DNA from: Bradyrhizobium sp. 164
GTDB lineage: Bacteria > Pseudomonadota > Alphaproteobacteria > Rhizobiales > Xanthobacteraceae
Length of the DNA stretch: 64,000 bases
Direction: 5' to 3'
Assembly: GCF_023073715.1 (NCBI RefSeq)
Contig: NZ_JADPKA010000077.1
Location: forward strand, 47,620-111,619
The position numbers and the translations under genes were made by a program. The notes beneath the pieces were generated by a model. That model was given only the letters and a program-made list of their open reading frames with translations. It had not been told where the DNA came from and made no database searches. Shown piece by piece: positions 33,564 to 41,762 of the stretch. The number at the start of each line of letters is the position of its first letter. Position 1 is the stretch's first letter.

Positions 33564-34157
33564 TTAATGCTGGACCGCGCCTGGCAATCCATAGGCCTCC
33601 ATCTGGGCCTGAACCTGCGCGATATTGTGCCCGAGCACGACGATGTCGTGGGTCTTGCCATCGACGTCCCGGACATGATCGCGCAGCAGAGCCTCGGCCT
33701 TGAAGCCGAGGCTTTCGAACAAGGCAATCGCCGCCTGTTGGTCGACCGTCATCTGCACCGAGAGCTTTTCCAGGCCAGCTCCGAGCGCAAGTGCAAAGGT
33801 CTCCTGCGAGAGCGCCTTCCCGACACCCTGCCCGCGTACGTCGGACGAGACCACCATGCGGATCTCACCGACATGAGGCGACCAGGAATGCGGATCGCGC
33901 ACCAGCGTGCCGCAGCCGACGACCTTGCCGTCCCTCACCGCGAGCAGGCTCGTGATCGCGCCGCGCTCGATCTCCTTGACCCAGGCGGAGAGCACCTTCG
34001 GCTGGCTGATATTGCGCGGCAGGAACAACAGATCATGGGACGGAAGACCTTGGCCGAAGGCCAGCACCGCGGCTTCGTCTCTAGGCGACATCAGGCGGAT
34101 TTCGATATCACCGGCATCGGTCTTGAGGTGACGCGGATAGGAACGCTGCTCATTCAT
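33564..34157 (-). CDS. GNAT family N-acetyltransferase
   Basis: The 197-residue protein has the GNAT acetyl-CoA loop VSSDVRGQGVGKAL (Q/RxxGxG/A type) preceded by EIRMVV, and the C-terminal ALFESLGFKAEAL motif. The ATG at 34157 overlaps the phaC stop as ATGA, showing translational coupling, so it belongs to the phaE-phaC-GNAT operon. The acceptor is unknown; an acetyltransferase coupled to a PHA synthase is uncommon. Confidence 0.87.
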   Translation of the reverse strand: MNEQRSYPRHLKTDAGDIEIRLMSPRDEAAVLAFGQGLPSHDLLFLPRNISQPKVLSAWVKEIERGAITSLLAVRDGKVVGCGTLVRDPHSWSPHVGEIRMVVSSDVRGQGVGKALSQETFALALGAGLEKLSVQMTVDQQAAIALFESLGFKAEALLRDHVRDVDGKTHDIVVLGHNIAQVQAQMEAYGLPGAVQH

Positions 34158-35236
34158 GTCGATCTCTTTCCCAGCCAGGAGTCCAGTTTCGGCCACAGCC
34201 GCTTCACCGCATTGGCACCGGCCACGAGGGAGACGTGGCCGCCCTTCAACATCACTTCTTCCTTGTCCTCGGAGCCGATCTTTGCGATCAGGTGCTTTGC
34301 CGCGTCATAAGGCACGATGTGGTCATGCTCGGCGACCGCATGCAGGATCGGCACCTTGATGTTCTCCAGCTTCGCCGCGCGCCCGCCGACCGACATGCTG
34401 TCATTGAACAGCTTGTTGTCCCACATCAGATCCTTGGTGATGGTGCGGAAATATTCACCCGCCAGCGGCAGCGTGTCGGTCGCCCAACGGTCGAACATGC
34501 GGTAAGACTTGACGAACTCGTCGTTCCAGATGTTCTCCCAAAGTTGGATCTGGCTCACCGTGCGCGAGGCCGGGCGCAACATCTCGAACGAGGACAGGAT
34601 CATCTCCGGCGGCACGTTGCCGACGCTATCGACAAGATGGTCGACGTCGAAATAGCGGCGATCGGAGAAGTTCGACAACAGCTTCATCTCGCGGAAGTCG
34701 ATCGGCGTAGTGAAGCAGATCAGATTCTTCATCGGCCCGTCCTTGTGGATCGAGCCGTAGAGCAGCGACAGCACGCCGCCGAAGCAATAGCCGATGACGG
34801 AAACGTCCTGCTCGCCGGAATCGGCTTGCACACGGCGGACGCAATCCGGAATGAAGTCGAGGACATAGTCCTCCATCCGCAGGCTCTTCTCCTCCGGCCG
34901 CGGCGCGCTCCAATCGAGCATGTAGACGTCGTAGCCGCGCCTCAAGAGGAACTCGATGAAGCTCTGGCCAGGGACGAGGTCGAGAATGTAGCCACGGTTG
35001 GTGGTGGCCATCACGATCAGCACCGGCACGCGGTAGATCTCGTCCGACATTGGCCGGTAGTGATAGAGGCTCATCGTGCCGCGCGAATGCAGCACGTCCT
35101 TCGGTGTCGATCCGAGCGTGGGGCCGGAGGTCGAGAAATATTCGACGCCCTTAATGCTGCGCTGGATTGCGCGCTGCACCTCGGTCTGGATGCGCTCCGG
35201 GATAGATGCGAAATCAAGTCCCGTCGCCGCGTTCAT
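34154..35236 (-). CDS. phaC: Class III poly(R)-hydroxyalkanoate synthase, PhaC subunit
   Basis: The 360-residue length is that of class III PhaC. The lipase-like box is GYCFGG with nucleophile C151; D305 (AEHDHIVP) and H334 (KGGHVS) complete the triad at the family spacing. It polymerises (R)-3-hydroxyacyl-CoA into PHA together with a PhaE/PhaR-type partner, here encoded immediately upstream and coupled by an ATGA overlap. Class I synthases are much longer. Confidence 0.93.
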   Translation of the reverse strand: MNAATGLDFASIPERIQTEVQRAIQRSIKGVEYFSTSGPTLGSTPKDVLHSRGTMSLYHYRPMSDEIYRVPVLIVMATTNRGYILDLVPGQSFIEFLLRRGYDVYMLDWSAPRPEEKSLRMEDYVLDFIPDCVRRVQADSGEQDVSVIGYCFGGVLSLLYGSIHKDGPMKNLICFTTPIDFREMKLLSNFSDRRYFDVDHLVDSVGNVPPEMILSSFEMLRPASRTVSQIQLWENIWNDEFVKSYRMFDRWATDTLPLAGEYFRTITKDLMWDNKLFNDSMSVGGRAAKLENIKVPILHAVAEHDHIVPYDAAKHLIAKIGSEDKEEVMLKGGHVSLVAGANAVKRLWPKLDSWLGKRST

Positions 35237-35616
35237 GTCCGCTCTCCGTTTTCAGAGGGCGGGCGCTTCGTCCGCGGCGGCCGTGGGGCGCCGGCGCCGC
35301 CTTGCGAGATTCCGGAATTTGCCGCCATCTGGCTCAGCATCGACCTCATCTCGCCGATCTGGGCTTCGATGGACTGGAGCCGTTCCGCAAGGCCCATGAC
35401 CTGCTGCCGGCTCGCCAGGTTCATTGCGACGAGATACTTCTCCATGAGTTCACCGAGCTGCTTCTGAGCACCTGCAGCAACTCCTCCCGCGCGGTTCATC
35501 GCCTGTGAGAATTCGGGCGACGACATGGCTTCGTTGGCGAAGGAGTTGAACCCCTTCTCCATCTCGCCCATCATCTTCTGCCACATGGCGACAGGGTCGT
35601 TGAGCTTGTCGGTCAT
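35233..35616 (-). CDS. phaE: Small PHA synthase partner subunit, PhaE-like
   Basis: The 127-residue protein has a helical core. Its segment YLVAMNLASRQQVMGLAERLQSIEAQIGEM resembles the conserved C-terminal end of PhaE/PhaR ('NLPSR...L..R...LE'). A proline/glycine/lysine-rich tail follows. Known PhaE proteins are about 350 residues and class IV PhaR about 200, so this is very short. The ATG at 35616 follows AGGAGG 6-7 bases upstream. It precedes and overlaps phaC. Confidence 0.83.
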   Translation of the reverse strand: MTDKLNDPVAMWQKMMGEMEKGFNSFANEAMSSPEFSQAMNRAGGVAAGAQKQLGELMEKYLVAMNLASRQQVMGLAERLQSIEAQIGEMRSMLSQMAANSGISQGGAGAPRPPRTKRPPSENGERT

Positions 35617-35780
35617 CGGCGTCCTCCTGATCTCGAGAGCTTCGATGCCCTTCTTTTGGGCCATACCACACCGTTGCGAGGGGCCGGTCAACCGGCGAGC
35701 GGTCCGGTGCCGCCCACACGGCTTCTTTGCCGCGGGAAACCGTGCAATACAGCATTGGTCAGCAGCAAGGGATAGCGACC

Positions 35781-36695
35781 GTGAACGTCCATCAGCCGCC
35801 CCAGACCGTCCGCGCCAACGGGATCGACATCTGCTACGAAATCTTCGGCAACGACAATGCCGAGCCGCTGCTGCTGATCATGGGGCTCGGGGCGCAGATG
35901 ATCCATTGGGATGATGCATTCTGCGAGCAGCTTGCCGCGCGCGGCTTTCGCGTGATCCGCTTCGACAACCGCGACATAGGCAAGTCGAGCCATCTGACCG
36001 GCGGCAAGCGGCTGACGCCGCTCGAGCTGCTGAAGCTACGCTTCCTCAGGATTCCGGTTGCCGCAACCTACAAGCTGATCGACATGGCGAAGGACACGGT
36101 CGGGCTGATGGATGCGCTCGGCATCAAGTCGGCGCATCTGGTCGGGGCCTCCATGGGCGGCATGATCGCCCAGGAGGTGACGCTATCATTCCCCGAGCGC
36201 GTACGCTCGCTGACCTCGATCATGTCGACGACGGGCAATCCGCGCGTGCCGCCGCCGACACGCGAGGCCGCCGCAATGCTGATGGCGCCGCCGCCACGCA
36301 GCAAGGAGGAATTTATGGTCCGCTTCGGCCAGACATGGAAGATCTTGCGCGGCGGGTCTTTTCCGGAAGAGGAAGCGCTCGACCCTGAACGCGCCGAGCG
36401 CGTGTTCGCACGCGGACTCAATCCGGCCGGCGTCGGCCGGCAGCTCCGCGCCGCGCTCGCCTCGGGCAGCCGCAAGGAACGGCTGCATGGGGTGAAGACG
36501 CCGACGCTCGTCATTCACGGCACCGTCGATCCCCTGGTCCATCCCAAAGGCGGCAAGGACACGGCAGCGTCAATTCTCGGCGCCAAGCTGTTGATGATCG
36601 AAGGCATGGGCCACGCGCTGCCGATGCGCTTCTGGCCCGAGATCATCGGCGCCATCGACGACCACGCGCATGGCGCGGCGGCGCAAGCCGCCTAG
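35781..36695 (+). CDS. Alpha/beta hydrolase
   Basis: The 304-residue protein has LLIMGLGAQMIHWDD, RFDNRDIGKSSH, the nucleophile elbow GASMGG, an acid in HGTVDPLVHP and the histidine in EGMGHALP. The most likely start is the GTG at 35781 (VNVHQPPQTVRANGIDICYE); an in-frame TTG at 35727 would add 18 residues without support. It is divergent from phaE and convergent with the methyltransferase-like gene (4-base overlap). A depolymerase, esterase or haloperoxidase-like role are all possible. Confidence 0.83.
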   Translation: MNVHQPPQTVRANGIDICYEIFGNDNAEPLLLIMGLGAQMIHWDDAFCEQLAARGFRVIRFDNRDIGKSSHLTGGKRLTPLELLKLRFLRIPVAATYKLIDMAKDTVGLMDALGIKSAHLVGASMGGMIAQEVTLSFPERVRSLTSIMSTTGNPRVPPPTREAAAMLMAPPPRSKEEFMVRFGQTWKILRGGSFPEEEALDPERAERVFARGLNPAGVGRQLRAALASGSRKERLHGVKTPTLVIHGTVDPLVHPKGGKDTAASILGAKLLMIEGMGHALPMRFWPEIIGAIDDHAHGAAAQAA

Positions 36696-37366
36696 CCCTT
36701 CCTCGCGATCCAGATCACGTGGCGCGCGCCGCCGCCTCTGCCGGTGGCGCGGACGTTGATTTCGTTGACGTCGAAGCCGGCGCTCGCAATGCGCTTGGTG
36801 AAGGCCGGGTTGGGCCCTGACGACCAGACAGCGAGCACGCCGCCTGGCCGCAGCGCCGTCTTAGCCGCCATCAAACCGTCCGCATTGTAGAGCGCGTCGT
36901 TATCCTTTCGTGTCAGCCCTTCCGGCCCGTTGTCGACGTCGAGGAGAATGGCGTCGAAGGCGGAGCGCTGCGCCCGAATGATTTCGCCAACGTCGGTCTC
37001 CCGGATGCTCACCCTGGGATCGTCGAGGCTGTCGCCGAAGACCGACGCCATCGGGCCGCGTGCCCAGGCCACCACCGCAGGCACAAGTTCGGAGACCACG
37101 ATCCTCGCCTTGCCTCCGAGCACGGCAAGCGCCGCGCGCAGCGTAAAACCCATGCCGAGGCCGCCGATGAGGACGACGGGCTTTGCGACGTTCTCGATCT
37201 GCTTTGCCGCCAGCGTTGCAAGCGCGGCCTCCGAGCCCGACAAGCGGCTGTTCATCAGCTCGTTGCTGCCGAGCTTGATGGAGAACTCCTTGCCGCGCCG
37301 CATCAGGCGGAGCTCACCGTCGGAACCGGGGATTTGCGCGGTGTCGATCTTTTCCCAGGGAATCAT
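36692..37366 (-). CDS. Spermidine-synthase-like class I SAM-fold protein
   Basis: The 224-residue protein has VLIGGLGMGFTLRAALAVL (SAM/dcSAM loop), VSELVPAVVAWAR, and DAILLDVDNGPEGL, as in spermidine-synthase-like methyltransferase folds. The polyamine-binding N-terminal domain is short. It may be a methyltransferase or aminopropyltransferase; the substrate cannot be told. It follows CYP102 (30-base gap) on the same strand. Confidence 0.75.
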   Translation of the reverse strand: MIPWEKIDTAQIPGSDGELRLMRRGKEFSIKLGSNELMNSRLSGSEAALATLAAKQIENVAKPVVLIGGLGMGFTLRAALAVLGGKARIVVSELVPAVVAWARGPMASVFGDSLDDPRVSIRETDVGEIIRAQRSAFDAILLDVDNGPEGLTRKDNDALYNADGLMAAKTALRPGGVLAVWSSGPNPAFTKRIASAGFDVNEINVRATGRGGGARHVIWIARKG

Positions 37367-37396
37367 GCCTGACGTTTAGCACGATCGCGCCCGTGG

Positions 37397-40300
37397 TCAC
37401 CCACCCGCCCAAACGTCCAGCACATAGCGGTTGCTCGCGCCCATCTCCTCGATCCAGCGTGCACTGGCCGCGGCATCGCTACCGCTCTTTTCGCGGTGCA
37501 TCGCGACAAGGGCTGCCTTCACATCGGGCTCCATCTTGCTGCCGTCGCCGCAGACATAGATGATGGCGCCTTGCTCGATCAGCGACCAGACCTTGTCCTT
37601 CCGCGCGGCCAGGAGATGCTGCACATAGGTCTTCGGGCCATCGGCACGCGAGAACGCGGTGAAAAGCTCGGTGATGCCGCTTGCCGCCAGCGCCTTCAGC
37701 TCGTCTGCGTAGAGAAAATCCTGATCGGGATGGCGGCAGCCGAAGAATAGCATCGCCGGACCAAGAGCAGTCCCCTTCGCCCTGCGCGCAGCGCGCTCCT
37801 GAAGGAACCCGCGGAACGGGGCAAGTCCCGTGCCCGGTCCGATCATGATGATCGGCACGGATGACTCGTCGGGGAGGCGGAAGCCGGCCTTGGTCTCACG
37901 CACGATGGCGTAGATCGTATCACCCGCTCGCCGGTTCGCCAGGTAATTGGAGCAGATGCCCTTGTAGGTGCCGCGCCCGGAAGCGGCCGGTCCTTCGACC
38001 ACCCCGACGGTGATGCTGCACCGCGCCCGGTCGACCGACGGGGAGGACGAGATCGAGTAATAGCGCGGCGCGAGCAGCGAGAGCATTTCGAGATAGACGT
38101 GGAACGGCAATTCGCAGGCCGGATATTCGAGCAGCAGGTCGAACACCGATTTGCGTCTGGCCAAGATCTCGGTGCGGTAGAGCTCGAGTGGCTCAGCCTC
38201 CTCCCCGACAAACGCCAGCAGCTTTGGTTTCGTCACCGGGCAGCGCGTGTGCTCCGCCATGATCTGGATCTGCTTCCGTGTCGCGACCTGCTGCAGCTCG
38301 ACGAACTCACTGAGCAGACGGCCGACCGACACGGCCTCGCCGACGGGCAATTGCGCCCGGCGGCCTTCGGCGACCTGAAGCCGGATCTGATCGGCTGGCA
38401 GGAAGCCGAAGCGGCGGGCGACCGAATCTACCAGTGTCGGGTCGTTGCGCGGGACCACGCTCAAATGATCGCCGACCCGATAGGTGATGTTGGACGGCAG
38501 TTGCACCTCGATATGGCGCGTCGAACGCTCCGACGGATTGGGCCCGCTTCTGTTCTGAAGCTCGTCATTGACCAGAACCTTCATCGCGACAGCACCGCCC
38601 TGGGCCACGATAGTGTTGACGTCGGTCACCGCCACCGGCTCGATTGCATAGAGCGGATCGTCCTCCGCGGTGCGGGTGAAATTCCAGTCGATGCCGAATT
38701 CCTTGGTCGCGACCTGGGCAGCCGCCGGAAACCATTTCTGGAATTGGCCGTCAAGATCGCTGCGCGCATCGCCCTCGCCGCGCGGATAGACGGCGCGCGC
38801 GCCATGTGCCGACAATTGCTCGTCGATGAAGCGCGGCACCGACTGATACGTCGCTGCCCAGTCGCTGTTGCCGCAGCCGAACACGGCGTAGCGCACATTG
38901 GCAAAGGCGTCCTTCGGCAAATCGCTGCCGAGCCATTTGACGAACTGCGTCGCATTGTCAGGCGGTGCGCCGTTGTAGGAGGCGCAGATTATCAGTACGC
39001 CACCTTCCTGCGGCAGCTTGCCGACGTAATCGTCGAGCGGGCCGAGACGCACGGCAAAGCCGTTGATCTCAGCGAGGTCGGCCATGCGCGTCGCGAGTTC
39101 CTCGGCGGTGCCGAGATTGGAGCCGTAGAGCACCAGCATCGGCGTGTTGTGGCCGGGCCGGGCGGCCGGCTGACGCCGTCCTTTGGGTGCCGAAGCCACT
39201 GCCACGACTGGTCCGCCAAAGGCACCGCGCTCGCGATCGGCGCGCGGGCGAACCTTGATCTTGAAACCCTCCGGCTTGATCGTCAGCGTTTCCTTCAGGT
39301 GCATCTGATAGCGCTGGTGATCGATCAGCTTGAAGCGCTGGAGGATCATCCCGAGCGCAAGCGCAGCCTCGTGCATGGCAAAGCCCCGGCCGATGCAAGC
39401 CCGTTGGCCGTTGCCGAACGGCTTCCAGGCATTGATCGGCCGTTTGGCTTCCGCCTCGCGGCTGAAATTCTCGGGATCGAAGGTATCAGGGTTCGGTCCC
39501 CAGACTGAGGGATCGCGATGCAGCGCCGTCACCAGGATGGTGGTGAACGTGCCCTTCCTGAGCTTGTACTTGCCGCCGCCGATGGTCTCATCGTTGAGCG
39601 GCGAGATACCATAGGCTGGCGCCGGCGGCCACAGCCGCAGCGCCTCCTTCAGGATCTGCGTGATGTAGGTGAGCTGCGTCACCTGCTGATAGGTCGGCTT
39701 CGCATTGACGTCGGGACCGAAGACGCGGTCGACCTCGTCATAGGCCTTCTTGAGGATGTCCGGATGCTTGAGCAGTGCATAGAGCGTGTAGGACAACAGG
39801 CCGCTGGTGGTCTCGTGGCCCGCGATCAGGAAGGTGTTGATCTGGTAGCGAATGTTGACGTCATCGAGCTGCTCGCCGGTCGCGCGGTCGATGCCGGTCA
39901 TCATCGCGGCCAGCATGTCCTTCTTGTCGTCGATCTCGTCCGCACTCTTGCGTCGTTCTGCAATGATCTCGTCGACCATCTTGTTCATGAAGGCGACGTC
40001 TTCGGCCAAGGTCTTGCGCCTCTTCTGCATCCAAAGCTGCTCGAAGGGCAGGCCACGCGTCATCATGATGGTTTCGAGCGAGCGCACCAGCGACTCGACG
40101 TACGGGTGGTAATCGCGGCGGTAGAACGAGTTGAAGCGGTAGTCGAAGCCGCACAGGCCGATTGTGTCCAGCGTCAATGCGGTCATGTCGTGGACGACAT
40201 CGATCTCGTCGTCGGCGTTGAGCCGCTCCCACTTCTGGACGAGCTGCTCGGCGATGTCGACCATGCTCGGGTGATACGACTGCATGGCCCGGTTGCCGAA

Positions 40301-40633
40301 CGGCTGGAGCAGGATGTTGTGCGCCTTGCTCCAGTTCGGCTCCTTGGTATCGGCCGTGAACAAGCCGTCGCCACCGACCGCACGCACACGCCGCAGCGCA
40401 CCGCGCACCGTCTTGTCGAAGCGCTTTTCGTCAGAGAGCTCGTCGACGAGGTCGTGGCCGGAGACGACCACGATCGGCGAGCCCATCATGTCGAGCCAGA
40501 AGATCGGACCCAGCTCTTTTGCGAGCCGCGTCAGGTGCTGCACGGGGGCGGCCGAGTCCAGCGACAGCATGTTGCCGACCACCGGCTTGGTCGGCGGATG
40601 CGGGATCGGGTCCAGTCGGTTCTTGGATGACAT
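37397..40633 (-). CDS. Bifunctional cytochrome P450/NADPH-P450 reductase (CYP102, P450 BM3-like)
   Basis: This 1078-residue self-sufficient monooxygenase has a P450 domain (1-465) with I-helix AGHETTSG (271-278) and heme loop PFGNGQRACIG with C413. The reductase has an FMN/flavodoxin domain (about 498-640, LYGSNLGTAEELA), an FAD domain (about 670-900, RYYSISSSP) and an NADPH domain (MIGPGTGLAPFRGFLQERA, FFGCRHPDQDFLY). It hydroxylates fatty-acid-like chains near the end. By alignment with recalled BM3 sequence, F87 is kept (F92), but carboxylate anchors R47 and Y51 are S52 and V56. A type A repeat lies just upstream. Confidence 0.94.
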   Translation of the reverse strand: MSSKNRLDPIPHPPTKPVVGNMLSLDSAAPVQHLTRLAKELGPIFWLDMMGSPIVVVSGHDLVDELSDEKRFDKTVRGALRRVRAVGGDGLFTADTKEPNWSKAHNILLQPFGNRAMQSYHPSMVDIAEQLVQKWERLNADDEIDVVHDMTALTLDTIGLCGFDYRFNSFYRRDYHPYVESLVRSLETIMMTRGLPFEQLWMQKRRKTLAEDVAFMNKMVDEIIAERRKSADEIDDKKDMLAAMMTGIDRATGEQLDDVNIRYQINTFLIAGHETTSGLLSYTLYALLKHPDILKKAYDEVDRVFGPDVNAKPTYQQVTQLTYITQILKEALRLWPPAPAYGISPLNDETIGGGKYKLRKGTFTTILVTALHRDPSVWGPNPDTFDPENFSREAEAKRPINAWKPFGNGQRACIGRGFAMHEAALALGMILQRFKLIDHQRYQMHLKETLTIKPEGFKIKVRPRADRERGAFGGPVVAVASAPKGRRQPAARPGHNTPMLVLYGSNLGTAEELATRMADLAEINGFAVRLGPLDDYVGKLPQEGGVLIICASYNGAPPDNATQFVKWLGSDLPKDAFANVRYAVFGCGNSDWAATYQSVPRFIDEQLSAHGARAVYPRGEGDARSDLDGQFQKWFPAAAQVATKEFGIDWNFTRTAEDDPLYAIEPVAVTDVNTIVAQGGAVAMKVLVNDELQNRSGPNPSERSTRHIEVQLPSNITYRVGDHLSVVPRNDPTLVDSVARRFGFLPADQIRLQVAEGRRAQLPVGEAVSVGRLLSEFVELQQVATRKQIQIMAEHTRCPVTKPKLLAFVGEEAEPLELYRTEILARRKSVFDLLLEYPACELPFHVYLEMLSLLAPRYYSISSSPSVDRARCSITVGVVEGPAASGRGTYKGICSNYLANRRAGDTIYAIVRETKAGFRLPDESSVPIIMIGPGTGLAPFRGFLQERAARRAKGTALGPAMLFFGCRHPDQDFLYADELKALAASGITELFTAFSRADGPKTYVQHLLAARKDKVWSLIEQGAIIYVCGDGSKMEPDVKAALVAMHREKSGSDAAASARWIEEMGASNRYVLDVWAGG

Positions 40634-40667
40634 CAGAAGTGCTTCCCCCTGCCTCAGGCGTCGATCT

Positions 40668-40755
40668 CGTCATTGCGAGGAGCGAAGCGACGAAGCAATC
40701 CAGACTGCCTCCGCGGGCACATTCCTGGATTGCTTCGCTGCGCTCGCAATAACGG
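40668..40755. repeat. Dispersed palindrome, type A (copy 5)
   Basis: CGTCATTGCGAGGAGCGAAG with CAATCCAGA at the left pairs with TCCTGGATTGCTTCGCTGCG and CTCGCAATAACG at the right. It lies between the CYP102 start and the epoxide-hydrolase stop on the minus strand. Confidence 0.82.
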
Positions 40756-40756
40756 C

Positions 40757-41752
40757 CTAGCCGAACCGCCTTCTACGCCATTCGATCAGCTTGGCACTGA
40801 CCTCTTCCGGCTTCTCCTGCTGCGTCCAATGGCCGCTGTCCTTAACGAGATACTTCTCGAGATCGGGAATCAGCTTGTCCATGCCATCAGCGGAGGATGG
40901 CGGCAACACCGCGTCGTTCTCGGCCATGATCATCAGCGACGGCACGCGGACCGTATGATCGAGCCCTTCGGAGCGCGCCCAGTTGCGCGACATGTTGCGG
41001 TACCAGTTGATGCCGCCGGTAAAACCCGTTTTGGTGAAGGCATCGACGAAGACTTTCTTCTCTTCCGGCGACAGGATCGGCGTACGCGGATCGTGCCTCG
41101 CATCATAGCCGGCAATCATCTGCGGAAATGCCAGATTGAGCCGCGGCGAAGCGCCGACACCGGCAACCACCTCCTCCGGCGGGGTGTCGGCCGGGCGCGG
41201 CACCGGCTTACGCATGAACGCATCGAAAGTCTGTTCGACACGGCTGCCGAAAATCCTGTCCGGCTCGCGCGCCGGATCCTGGAATTGAACGATGTACATC
41301 TTGTCGCCGAAGCGTGCGCGCAACAGCTCGATCGGATCGGCCCAGGCGCGATTGGTGTGGGGCGTGTTGATGCCGACTACCCCGGCGACCCGGTCGATGT
41401 GCCGCAACGGCATCTGCCAGACGATGAAGCCGCCCCAATCGTGACCGACGAAGATCGCCTTATCGATCTGCAGATGATCAAGCAGTCCGACGAGATCGCC
41501 GGTCAGGTGCTCAATGTCGTAGGCCTCGACCGGCTCGGGCCGGTCGGTCGCACCGTAGCCGCGCTGGTCGGGCGCGATCACGCGGATGCCGGCCTCGCTC
41601 AGTGCCTTGATCTGGTGGCGCCAGGAAAAGGCGAGCTCGGGCCAGCCGTGGCACAGCACGACCGGCGGCTTGTCGTCTGCCGGGCCAGCCTCGTAATAGC
41701 CCATGCGGATTCCGTTCGTCGTCGCGAACTTGAGCGGCGGCATTTCAATCAT
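40757..41752 (-). CDS. Epoxide hydrolase (alpha/beta hydrolase fold)
   Basis: The 331-residue enzyme has the oxyanion motif HGWP (35-38), the nucleophile D105 in GHDWGG, a lid with a probable catalytic tyrosine in INWYRNM, and the base in KDSGHWTQQEKP. It opens epoxides to diols. The ATG at 41752 gives the family start. It lies 10 bases after the wax synthase and upstream of CYP102 on the same strand; P450 BM3-type enzymes can form epoxy fatty acids, so the two could act in sequence. Confidence 0.9.
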   Translation of the reverse strand: MIEMPPLKFATTNGIRMGYYEAGPADDKPPVVLCHGWPELAFSWRHQIKALSEAGIRVIAPDQRGYGATDRPEPVEAYDIEHLTGDLVGLLDHLQIDKAIFVGHDWGGFIVWQMPLRHIDRVAGVVGINTPHTNRAWADPIELLRARFGDKMYIVQFQDPAREPDRIFGSRVEQTFDAFMRKPVPRPADTPPEEVVAGVGASPRLNLAFPQMIAGYDARHDPRTPILSPEEKKVFVDAFTKTGFTGGINWYRNMSRNWARSEGLDHTVRVPSLMIMAENDAVLPPSSADGMDKLIPDLEKYLVKDSGHWTQQEKPEEVSAKLIEWRRRRFG

Positions 41753-41762
41753 CGCGAACTCC

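Noticed and set aside
39518..40630. Open frame of 370 codons on the plus strand inside CYP102
   Set aside because: Antisense of a well-conserved P450 domain; no recognisable protein features.
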